Under the pieces are notes generated by a model. The model was not told the DNA's origin. It did no database searches and saw only the letters and a list, made by a program, of their open reading frames with translations. A stretch of 64,000 nt of DNA from Telopea speciosissima (lineage: Eukaryota; Streptophyta; Magnoliopsida; Proteales; Proteaceae), in contig NC_057921.1 of NCBI RefSeq assembly GCF_018873765.1, positions 68,933,557-68,997,556 on the forward strand. Reading direction: 5' to 3'. The position numbers and the translations under genes were made by a program. Positions 1-11,028 of the stretch are shown here, in pieces. The stretch's first letter is position 1. Every line of letters starts with the position of its first letter.

Positions 1-3000
1 TTTCTTATTTTTCTACCATTGAAAATTACTAGGATCAGACTTTCCAACGCATCCTGAATTGTCAAATTTGGGCTTTTCGTTTGAAAGTTATGCTTTTTTA
101 AATATTTCAAGGAGAAACAAAAGAAATAATAAATAAATAACCAGGCCGAATCAATCCAATTCCACCCAAAGCGCTCGCCTAATCCATGCTTGAGTTGACG
201 CTCAATGCGGTTTAACCGACGTTGAGGATGCGGCAGCTGAGCCACGCTCAATGTCAACTTGGCCCATCAAGCGTCCGTCCGAGCCCATCCGAAGTCAGGC
301 AAAAAACGTGCTCTTGCTGAACTCTTAACGTTTTGATGCGTTCTAGAGTCAGATTGAGTTCAAACTTGGCCAGTTTGATCCCAATAACGTCTAGAATTCT
401 TTCTTATTTTTGTTAACACATTTTGGATTAATTAAAACTGTTTTAAATTGATTAATTTATTATTTTGATTGGTTTAAGGGGGTTTATCCTATTTTCAGTC
501 ATTGATCAAAAAATGCTCATATCTCATCTTTGACTTTGGTGAGATTTGTTGCAAAATGCCACTGAGTGATCAAATAAGACTCTCAGTTGTAAACATTCCT
601 TCACCACGTTTTGGGAAACCTGGGGAAGAGGGAATAGTAAGCTCTGAAAGCTGAAATTAGAATTCTGCTGCAGCAACTTGTAGACAAGATCTCTCGAGTT
701 GTGGACGACCTCAAGACCTAAACAGGGTACCAACGATATGTATTTTGATTTATTTTCTACATGATGCTATTATTACTTTCAGGTTAAGATCTCGTTTTAG
801 CTTAGTTTTTAGGCTTCTAATGCTGATTTAATTTTCTGTGATTTTTTTTTTATTTGTACATTTTTATGTGTAGTATTGCATTCATGTAATTTTAGTTTTT
901 TGTTCTTCATTTTTGTAGGGTTTCCTTCTTAAATTCTGAGGTTTATGTTCTGAAATAAATCTAGGCATCTTCATCTTCTGTCATCAATCATAGGGTATTT
1001 GCATACTTTTTAGGTATTTTCTACATTAATTTCATGCATAATGACATTTTAGTAAATTAGGGTTTTTTCTAAAATGAAATTTAAAAAAATGGTTTTCTAC
1101 ACTGTTTGCATATTTTAAAAGTTCGTGTCAGATTGGGGTATTTTCTCATTAATGTAATTTTTCTGAGGCATTTTTAGGTATTTCAAGGTATTTTCTAGTA
1201 CTAGGGTTATTTCCATTTTCTAATCCAAATTTAAATAATATTTTTTGCATTCTTTCTGTGTTTATCAGTGGTTTCATGTTAATTTTGGGTTTTTTTCCTC
1301 CAAAGTTTAGACATTTTCTATGCATTTGTTGTGCATTTTAGAATATGTTATATCTAGGAGGGCATTTTAGTAATTTTGGGGTTTAGCATTTTTGCACAAG
1401 GACTTTGTCGCCCGTTGCAGGCAAGCATCCTTTCTGCATAAAGTTGCCTTAAATTGTTTAGGTCAACTTCTTTATATATAAGATTGCATATTTCCCTGGG
1501 TTTTGTCTTCCTTGCAGTGATTTCTTGATACATTCAACTTCTAATAAACCATCAGTAGGGTGAGATTGAACAGATTGCTTGTTTGTTTAACCAACTGAAT
1601 GACTGATGCATATAATCTCTCATTCCCTGACAACCAGGGGATTTGGTCATTAGATTCTTCCTTTTTCTTTTCCTGCAGTCTTAGTTCCTCATTAAGAACA
1701 CTAAGAATCCATATGCTCACTTAAAGTCATGACATTTGTTTGGATGCTGGTCCCTGAGAGAGACAAAAAAAACTCCAACTTGCTTAGGGTCTTCCAGACA
1801 GAGTTCAAGGGGAAATCTGTTTTGCAGTAAAGATGATGGATGGGTCAACCATCTTTCATGCTTTTTGGTTGGTGATATGGGATAATTTCCTGAATCTTTT
1901 TGATTATCTCGAGTTTTTCTAGTTAAGACTATGTATCCCTCCACTCCCCCCCCCCACAAAAAAAAAAAAACACAAAAAGGGATCTTATTACAGAGTGGAG
2001 TAAGGTTCTTTTTGCTTTGGAAATTCATGTTGATTCTGGGGTTTTTGGGACTGGGAAGAAGAAAATATAGGGGAAAAGTTTTCAGCTATGAGTTCTCCAG
2101 CACATATTGGAACAAGATAAGGTGTCAGTATCCTTTGGGGCTATTGCCAGATCATTGTGCAGTTGGAAAACTTTGGTCTGGTCACTACTCCACCCTTGCA
2201 AGGTGGAATAGGCAATACCTAAGGAAGTTCACTGCTTTCATGGGTGCTGTTATGGAATTCTAGTCTTTCCAGTATCCTTGGTCTCTTTGGGGACCATGAG
2301 TGCTTTGATAGATTCTGTTATCAGTTCCCAGTATCCACCTCTTTAGGGACCATGAGGTGACAATGATCAATTGTTCATCAGAAGCAATATAGGGAGGATC
2401 ATATTTGAAATACCATTTTTGAAGGTGTAGAAAGGGCTGAAAAAAGTGAGAGTTCTTTATAGCCATTATTCTTTTCCAAGGCAAATGTGACCAAAATAAG
2501 GCTGGAGCTGTGTCCGTATAACAATGATTAATATCCATTTAGCTAGAATAATGAATAAGCTAAATTCTATTCATGTGGTAAGCTAGGTTGATTCTAACAA
2601 TGTTTTAGGCTGGAGGTCATGGATAAGAGACTCCTTGACAATATGTGACATTTTAGAGAAACCAGGAGGGTAGACGGCTGCATCAAGTGCATCATTCTTG
2701 GGTTTCCCAACTTCCACTAATGGTTTGGTGGACTCCCTAGGGTAGGATGGGTTTTTTATTATTATTATTTTTGTTATGATCCGAGTTTTCATCGTTATTC
2801 CTATCAGAAAACTGCTGTTATCAGCCAGTTTTCTCTTCTTTAATAAACTCACTGGTACTTTAAAACAACAGCCGATCACTGGTTTACTCAGTATTCTTTT
2901 TCTTATTAAAAAAATTGTATGCCATATGTTTGCCTATTCTATTAGGTCTCAATAGCAGCTCTATGTGAAATGTTATTTTCCAATGTTCTCTATAAGCTCT

Positions 3001-3124
3001 GAAGCATGATGAAACTGTTCAATTCTTTCTTTCTGATATTAATTCTGTGCTATTGTTCTCTTTATGTATGTCTCATTTGAGGGCAAGTTAAGTGCAAATT
3101 GTTCTATATTTTCTCAATTGACAG
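1..3124. other. AT-rich stretch without a supported gene
   Basis: No exon could be supported here. The DNA is AT-rich and intron-like, with many T-runs. A short open stretch at about 640-715 on the plus strand would encode a leucine-rich, helix-like peptide (LLQQLVDKISRVVDDLK), but no usable donor follows it. It might be an upstream exon of the coiled-coil gene that starts to be readable at 3125, or it may be chance. A poly-C/poly-A run lies at about 1945-1972. Confidence 0.4.
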
Positions 3125-4446
3125 GTTGAAACAATTGCGTCTGAAAGGGAACAGTTATTGCTTATGAAAATTTCAGAGCTTGAAGCCAGGTTAGATCATA
3201 TTGTGAATCAAGTAACTGGGTTGAACCTTCATATGTGCACATTATCTCTTTCTGTAGGACTTTGTGTTTGCTTGGTCAAATGGACCAAGAATCTGAATTA
3301 CAAACAAGACATAAAAGTGATTTTGACATCCTTTTACAAAAGAAAAAGGAATTTCTCTCTCCTCTTATATTTTTACTTTCCTTTTCCTTTGATGTAGGAT
3401 GATTAATCTAAATGATGAGGTATCTGAGGCAAGGTTGAAACATCTACAGGTAAGTGGCTAAGGAAGGTCCCTTCTGAGCTCTTCTGAATTGAAAACTACT
3501 GCATGATTTTGTGATAGAAACACTGACTTTCCCAGATAAAGTGTATTTTAAGTTGAAATAATTTGATTGAATACCCATTTTTCTATATTGATTCAGTCGT
3601 AAACAAATAACGTGAGAGGGAGGGAGGGATAAACACTGACTTCCCCAGATAAAGTGTATAGTTGGACTTAATACCCATTTTTCTGTATTGGTTTGTCAGT
3701 CATAAACAACATGAGAGAGAGAGAGAGATGGGTGATGGTGTTTTCAATTGGAATTTGAACTGGGCAGGTGCAGCAAAGGAACTTTGGGAGTATTATTGGA
3801 TGGCTGTATTCCGTTCAATGACCCCATTTAGTTGGGATAAGGTTATGGTTGTTGTTGTTTTGTATTCCATTCAAGCTGAAGGTGAACTTTTATGGATTTA
3901 AGATCAGCACTGCTTTTCAGAGCTCAATCTTAGAAGATGAAAAAAACATGTGCTTAATTGACTGTAGCAGAGATAATGATCTTGAGATGGATGATTGGGC
4001 AATATTGGTAATGATAGTGCTTCTTTAAAAAAAAAAAGTGCTTTATTTACTTTCCAAGCTTAAGCTTACCTGGCAGGCTCAAATTTGGGCTGGTTCAATG
4101 TTTTACGTTGGAGTTTCCTGTCTGTCTTATGATTGGCAATGTGAATTAGATAATTCTCAACTCAGGTTAGGTGCAAATTGTTGTTCTTGTGTTGCATACT
4201 ATTATTATGATTGGCAATGTGAAATAGAGAATTTTCAACATGCTGTACCATGGATACTATTATTATTAGAGTTACCAAATGCAAACTTTCAGAACTTCAA
4301 AAGAGCTTATTTTGGCTTTACTTTTATGGATTGATTTGTATACACCACTTCCAGTTGCAACAACAGCTAAATATTGCATATGGCTGGGAAGAAGAAAGGA
4401 ACACAGTGGGGGAAAGGGACAGCTTAAAAAGGGAAAAATCAGAATT
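3125..4446 (+). CDS. Unidentified coiled-coil protein (partial, four exons)
   Basis: Four exons join without breaking the reading frame: 3125-3189, 3398-3449, 3921-4007 and 4355-4446. Each has an AG acceptor and a GT donor, and the phases agree across all three introns. The joined peptide begins VETIASEREQLLLMKISEL, continues through NLNDEVSEARLKHLQ and an acidic stretch (DCSRDNDLEMDDWAIL), and ends with ERDSLKREKSE. Heptad-like spacing of leucines amid many E, K and R residues indicates a coiled coil. Start, stop and other exons were not found, and the last donor is in phase 2, so more exons should follow. I do not recognise the family; a cytoskeletal, Golgi or kinetochore coiled-coil protein is possible, but nothing diagnostic is visible. 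The second intron holds a loose direct repeat (TGATTGGCAATGTGAA at about 4130 and 4209). It could also be a decayed gene. Confidence 0.45.
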
Positions 4447-5324
4447 GTAAAAAAACGAGAAAGTTTCATGTACTCAGGTAACATAGTACATTCCTGTCAA
4501 ACTTTTTCTTACAGAAACATTTCCTTCTATTTACTTGTGGCTATTGTTCATTAGCAACACCTGTGGAGAGCAGCAGAGGCAGACATGGTAGTTTCAAAAT
4601 CATGCTTCTCAACAATAAAAATAAGGTCCTCCAGTACTTGTGCACTGATTTTGATTCATCCTGGTAGAGTGGAAGTGAGGTCTTCCAAGACATGACCCAT
4701 GTCATTTGATTTATTTAATGGGTGATTATTTTTTAAGAATTCGTCGATAAGAAGTGTGCTATTGCGGTATTGGTGGTAAGGATGGTGCTGATTCTATGTT
4801 AATTCTATCTCAAGGTAGAAGATGTAACTAGTGTATATCTGTATTATGATGGCTGCTTGTACTAATATAAGAAAAAGGCCATTGTTGAAGTCACTTTTAA
4901 TAAGTTTGTGTACATCTTGTTGTAGCCAAAGTGAACTGAGAAGTTGTAACCGTCTTTTGATTGTCCATCGTCTTATTCCCAAAATTCCTTCTTTGGAGTC
5001 TGGTAAAAAAAGGTTTTTAATACATTTTGAAAGTGATTTGTCATAATACCATTTTCAACAGTTGATATTGTACTCGCATGGTTTTTTTTTTTTAAATTTT
5101 TTCTCTCTCTTACCTTGACCATGTGAGTCTCATGTGGAAGATACTGTTTTTCTGCTCCACCACTGGTGTGGTGCGGGATCCCCCTGTCATCATGGGGATC
5201 CCTCTCCCTAAAAAAGTTGGACAAAATAGTAAACAAATTTTATTACTGTTTCTGAGTGGTTTTTACCCTCCCTCACAAAGCATCATGAGGTTTCAGTGAA
5301 TTAAATTGTCATCATTTTGGAAAA
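4447..5324. other. Intron or spacer, no feature seen
   Basis: This AT-rich sequence follows the last readable exon of the coiled-coil gene. No phase-2 acceptor exon could be supported. A T-rich run lies at about 5082-5106. Otherwise nothing is seen. Confidence 0.35.
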
Positions 5325-5333
5325 AAATTATAA

Positions 5334-5470
5334 GGCGACATGTTCTCTGTGCTGGGGGTGTAGGCTACGCCCAGGCACATGGGGTGGGCAAAATGACCAC
5401 CCTGCCCCCCTGAATATCCAGTCCATGTGTCTGGGCATAGGTTGTGTTGTGGTATAGAGAACATCAGCCC
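5334..5470. mobile_element. Foldback MITE, Mutator-like, with 9-bp TSD
   Basis: This is a 137-bp element. The left end reads GGCGACATGTTCTCTGTGC; the right end, reverse-complemented, reads GGGCTGATGTTCTCT. It is flanked on both sides by the same 9 bases, AAATTATAA (5325-5333 and 5471-5479). A 9-bp duplication is characteristic of Mutator-like elements. Inside, GCCCAGGCACATGG and CCATGTGTCTGGGC form an inner hairpin. A related copy lies at about 31138-31250, and an inner fragment (CCCATGTGTCTGGGCG) lies at about 35070-35090. It has no coding capacity, so it is non-autonomous. Confidence 0.75.
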
Positions 5471-5479
5471 AAATTATAA

Positions 5480-6414
5480 ATAGCAAATGCGGGATGGGAT
5501 TAGCAATCTATATTGCTATTGGAAGGTGGTGTCATTAGAGTGTACGACCACATGGCCAAATTCCATTCTATGGCTTGTCCAATTATGTAATAGGGACACC
5601 ATGAACACTTCATGTTCCTATCCAAAAAAATCTTTTTTGACCCAAAAAAAAATAAAAAATCTATAGTGCTAATGTTAGGTCTCTCCTCAGATATCAGGTG
5701 TAGGTAAATTGGAATATGTAACATACAAGTGGTAAATAAGCATGGAAATAGTGCCTTTACTATTATTAGGGTGGTGCATAGACTGGTTAGCAAGGTCTAG
5801 CAAACTTAAAGATATTTATTGGTAAGTAACAGACCTCACGACTCTCATGCTGGTGAGGGGAGTTGAAGGGGTTGGAGGTTAACAATATTTTCCTTCTTAA
5901 ACTATCCGATTCCAATGAGAAGCAACTGAGTCAGAGGAATGATCTTACGAAGTAAAAAATGGAGACAATATTATCATCCACATCTTATCACGGTTCATTA
6001 GAATTACCATAGTTTCAAAAATGGGAACTGGATCAGAACTTGATTGTGATTGATCTCAATTCTGATCATTATGACCGATTTTAGGGTTTTTGGAACCGAT
6101 TGCAACAAGATCGGAGGATAGGTATGAACCGATTCAACCCGATACCGAGTTTAAAATCGTTGAGTCTTGCTCCTGGCGCTTCTGTTATCACACTTTGGCC
6201 ACTTACTACGAGTCTTTCGAGAATCGGCATCTTTCTATTTTCCCCTCCCAATTCCCAATACGGCAAAACCCATGCTAAACGGCTAAAGGACGGCTGTTTG
6301 ATTCGTAGATTTGCGATTTCCCCTTCCTTCCATGTCTTTGTTCCTCTCTCGCAAGCTGCTCCATGGTGGTGCAGGATAGATGTGATAGGGTCGCATGAGC
6401 CTTTGAGGTGAGTC
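5480..6414. other. Spacer and 5' region of the 255-aa protein gene
   Basis: Nothing coding is supported. About 6000-6180 carries a low-complexity repeat rich in GAT, CGAT and ACCGAT words (for example CCGATTCAACCCGATACCGAG), a dispersed repeat style seen again at 8.5 and 9.9 kb. The 200 bp before the ATG at 6415 should hold the promoter and 5' UTR, but no clear TATA box could be assigned. Confidence 0.35.
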
Positions 6415-9400
6415 ATGATCCTTCACAGTGTCATCCTCCCTCCTTCTGCGCTGCTCTCTGTAAAGCTCCATCTCCGTCAAACTCCTTGCCTTCTGCTTCC
6501 ATCTTCCAATGTCAGAGCTTTACATGTGAAGAAAAAGGCGAACCTGGTAAATCCAGTAGCTCTCTCTCTTTCATTTTGGCTTTACAAGACTAAGAAGCCT
6601 TATCTATTTTGCAGCGAAGGATCAGGGATTTGAAATGCAGTGCAGAATTTTCTCAGGACGCCCCTTTTGCGGTTGCAATCGGAGCTTGCGTTCTCAATTC
6701 GCTGATTTTCCCGGTCTCTAGCGTACCGGAAGATGATGGCAACTCTACTATCGATGCTACTGATGCGAGGTTTGCCGTGATGGGAATCATAAGCTTCATA
6801 CCCTACTTTAATTGGCTGGTTAGATGCTATTACTCTATTTAACTGTTTCTCCGACTGAAATTTGTCGCTAACTGTTTATGTAATTTTGTTGACCATCACA
6901 CTCCTAACCTAATCATGATATTTGCGACAGAGTTGGGTTTTCGCGTTGCTTGACACTGGTCGACGGCGTTATTTGGTCTACTCCATCGTATACTTGCTCC
7001 CTTACCTCAGGTTTAACTTTTACGTCCCATATGTCTTTGTTGTTTGAAATTATTTCTTCTTCACTTGTTATCTTCTGTCTGCAAATTCTATAAATTTGAA
7101 ACTAAAATCTCGGTAAAAATTTCTAAAAGAGTATTTTAATTACTAACATTTGGATAGTGCTGTTTCTAAATAATATTCTTGCAATACTTACAAGTTATAA
7201 TATGGAAAAAGGGCATACCTAGTGCACTGTGGGGTCAGGGGAAGGTCATAATATACGCAGCCTTACACAGACACAAAACTACGACCACAAGGTCACAATG
7301 GAGCAACCTTACCGTTCCACCGAGGTTCGCCCACTAATACTTATAACTTGGAAAATCTTCTATATCTCCTCATTATTTCCCTTTTCTTTTTCAATCTGGA
7401 ATAAGACAGAATTTGGATGAAACTTAAAGTTGCTGGAATAGTTGTGATTTTGGTTTTGTTAGCCCTTGCTTGCCTAAAATTGAATTTTGCTATGGGCTGG
7501 CTCGGCACTGCTCAGTTATCTCCCCAAACCTTTCTATAAGTACCAACAATTAGATTCTATCTCCTTCAAAATATAAAACAAAATGACGATATGATTTTTC
7601 TCTTGCATGCATCTTTGTGGCGAGGGTGGGCCTTGGTGCAACGGTAAGGTTGCTCCATTGTGACCAAGTGGTCTAGAAACAGGGGTAAGGCCGCGTACGT
7701 TATGACCCTCCCCAGACCCCGCAGTGGCAGGAGCCTCGTGCACTGGGTACACCTTTTTTGCATCTTTGTGGCCATGAAATGATTAAATCTAAATAAAACT
7801 TATTCTAAGTTTCTAAAATAGAACCACTCTGATAGACTTGAGCTTTTGGCAATCTAGAAGACAGATTAAATTCTACCAGTAAACAGTGAAATGCCACTTC
7901 AATCGAACTGTAAATACGTAAAAGGGATAACCATTTATCCTTTCATGTGTCCCAAGAAAAGCTAAACAGATAATCTTCCAATTAATTCTGGCTCAGGTAT
8001 TCAGATAGCAGCAATTAATTAGTGTTAGTTGTTAAAATGTATTTGCATCAGAGTATAAAGTGACTAGCTGGTACACCTTCCTGCTGAGGATGTTGCTATT
8101 AACTAAGAACGTATTCCTCTTATAAGCTTAATCAGATGGAGAAGTAAAACAGAAGTAGAAAAGAAGATATGATCAGAAATTCACCTGATCTGGAGGGCTG
8201 GAATCCAATAGTCCCAAACCTGGAATCCACGAGGGTTCTTACTGAATCTACAACAGCTAAACACACTTGAAACCACCCAACCTGGAATCCATTACGGTTG
8301 CTGTGGCGGATTCCTTAATTGACTCGAACACTAAAACAATAAAGAATGAAACTAACTCTGCAACAAGGATGGATTTATAGAGTCCTAGTCCAGCCTATTA
8401 ATTACAATAGAAAAAGAATAAAATAAGCTGCTAAAACTGTCCTCGACTTGGACTGACAAGGTTCCTAAAGAGATCAGTAAACTAGGATATGAACGGATAG
8501 ATTCATTGAATCTGGATTTTTAAAGCCAGGTTCAAGATTTCGTGTTGAAACCAAAATATTTTGGGTTTCGATCGAAATTCACCTGAAACTTTGCATATTT
8601 TGGCTGGCCATTTTGTTTAACCATTTGGTGATCAAATGGCCATACTTTGGCCTGAAACTTCGAGTAAACCCTAATTAAGCATTTCTAAACATATTGGAAC
8701 CTTTAGATTGTAAAAAAAAAGCACAAAAAAAGGTAGTTTGGTTTCGTACACTAGGTTGGTAGTGTACTCCATACTCTGCTATATACTTTCTCAAATATAG
8801 CCTATTCTACATAGAATTTAGTATTTGAAGTTAGAACACACAAAATTCAATGCAAGCAACTAAAATATGCATTAGGAATGAAGAAAAACCATTTGATATT
8901 ACACAAGGTGATGCACATAAGTCACCTAAAGGGCTTATTGTATTAGAGATTAGCTTTGGGTCGGGTTATGTATGTGTTAGGCCTTTGATCCCGTGGGTTT
9001 TCTTTGTAATGGGCCTATAATATGCGCAGAAAGTAGGAAAATGGGATTTACTTCATTAGTTTAGTTAGAGTCCTGTTTGGAGTCAGTTTCTTTCATTATT
9101 TTAGTTTCCTAGCCAGTTTATGTTACCTTATTAGTTTAGGATTAGGTTAGGCTTTTCTTTTTTAGTGTTTGAGTCTGTTTTTGAGTCTTCTATATAAGTT
9201 TGTAAGGGGCTACAGCCTTGTACATGAATTTGTTTATGAGATTGAGGAAAAAAACATGGTTTTGTGTTTTTCTCTATGAGTGAGTATGGTGAGAGGCCGT
9301 GGGTGAGAGACCCTAGTCTGAGAGAGACTATCCTATCTTCTTCTTCCCTTCTTCGATTTCTTGTTTTTTATTTTATTGTTCTGAAATTTCCTGCAAATCT

Positions 9401-10986
9401 GAAAACCGATCGAAGTATTTGCTATCCTTTTGTGGACTGGTTATCACTTGTGACTGGTCTACATTACAATGTCAAACTGTTACTAGTACAAGTACAAATC
9501 TACAAAGATTACGATTAGTCCAGTACAAGTGTACAAGTATTACAAGTAGTCAAGTACAAGTCTATATTAAAACACCCCTACAAAACCGTTCCTCCAACTC
9601 TATATCAGTTCACATAGAGTTCTGGGAAGGTTCGATACCTTTGGGGAGAAGGGTGAACCTCTAAGTTTGAATCTTACACGAATCATGCTCAAATGTGGCA
9701 AATCATTGTTATAGATGCATTGTAGTAGTCCCTGTCACTTTGTTCCACCAAGAAATGCAGGTGATTTGGCCAAAAATACCCCCCCGGCTAATAGGCGAAA
9801 CCACTCCAAACTCACGAATGATCGAATTTCAATCCATTTCAATCGAAACACTGCTTTTATATGTACTGTTTTGTGCCGAAACCGAGTTAAAGCTGAAATT
9901 TCGGTCAAAATCCTACATTCCAACTTGAGTATCACCCCCGAAATATTTGTGCAATCTCGCTGGTTTCGACCGAGATTTCAAACTATGACTTAAAGTGACC
10001 AAATCGATTGACCATGTTTAAGTCTTGGTCCAATCGATATGCCCTTAGTCTGCAAAGCTCCCCTTTTTGTACTTTTGAACTGCATCAGCTTTTATGTTGT
10101 TGAGATATTTCTGAATATTGCTGATCAAAGAAAGAAAGCTAGCTTCTGGCACCGCTATATATCACATTTGGATGGAGTGCAATCTCAGAAGGTGGACACC
10201 TAAATCTAGATCTTTCCAGCAGATTAGTGACACTATTCTTTTTATGTCAGAGCAAGTTGTCTGTGACCCCTACTAGATGTGTTGACTCTCCTAGAAATAG
10301 GCTCATTGTTGCCTCTTAGGGTCTTCCCCACTCATTCTAGTATGGGTGTGGCTTTGATTGTTGTATTTGTTCTTTGTTTGTTTCTCTTCTGCCCCCCTCC
10401 CCTTCTTCTTCTAGGGGGCTCCTTGTATCTTTTCTCATTTTGGTAATGAATTTAAGTTATGGTGGTTTACACAATGGCCTTTTAACTCTGGTTATTCTGT
10501 GAGAAAAGTGATCTATCTTATTAGCATGTGAGAATGTTGCATGTATACCAATTGACTGGGATATGATGAACATGCACATAGATACAGTGTATTAAAGGCA
10601 AGGGCAGAGGGCAGGGCCCAGGTCCTCCTGATCCTTGATACATGAGGCTCTAGGTCTGAAACTTTTAAGGATTAAAATCTTGCATTTTATTAAAGAAGGA
10701 GCTAGTTTAAAATAAGAAAATTGCTAGTGAGAGTATAAAAACAGTACTGATATACTAGTAGAAGACTGGAAAACACATATGCAAACACCTGAACACTTAA
10801 TCTTTTTTAACTAAATGATATTGCATTCAGTATTGCCAAATTTCTTTTTCACAGGCACATGTCATTCATATCACTTCTGATGTGTATTTGCTGCCGAAAG
10901 TTTCAGCAACAGATCTATATGCTCCAGCTAGAAACGTAGATACACTTGTGCATGATACTTGTGCCTGCCAGTTACCAGTACATGGG

Positions 10987-11028
<42 letters not shown>

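Noticed and set aside
6081-6416. 111-codon minus-strand and 103-codon plus-strand open frames
   Set aside because: They overlap one another in a repeat-like region upstream of the 255-aa gene. Neither has a known domain or splice partner.
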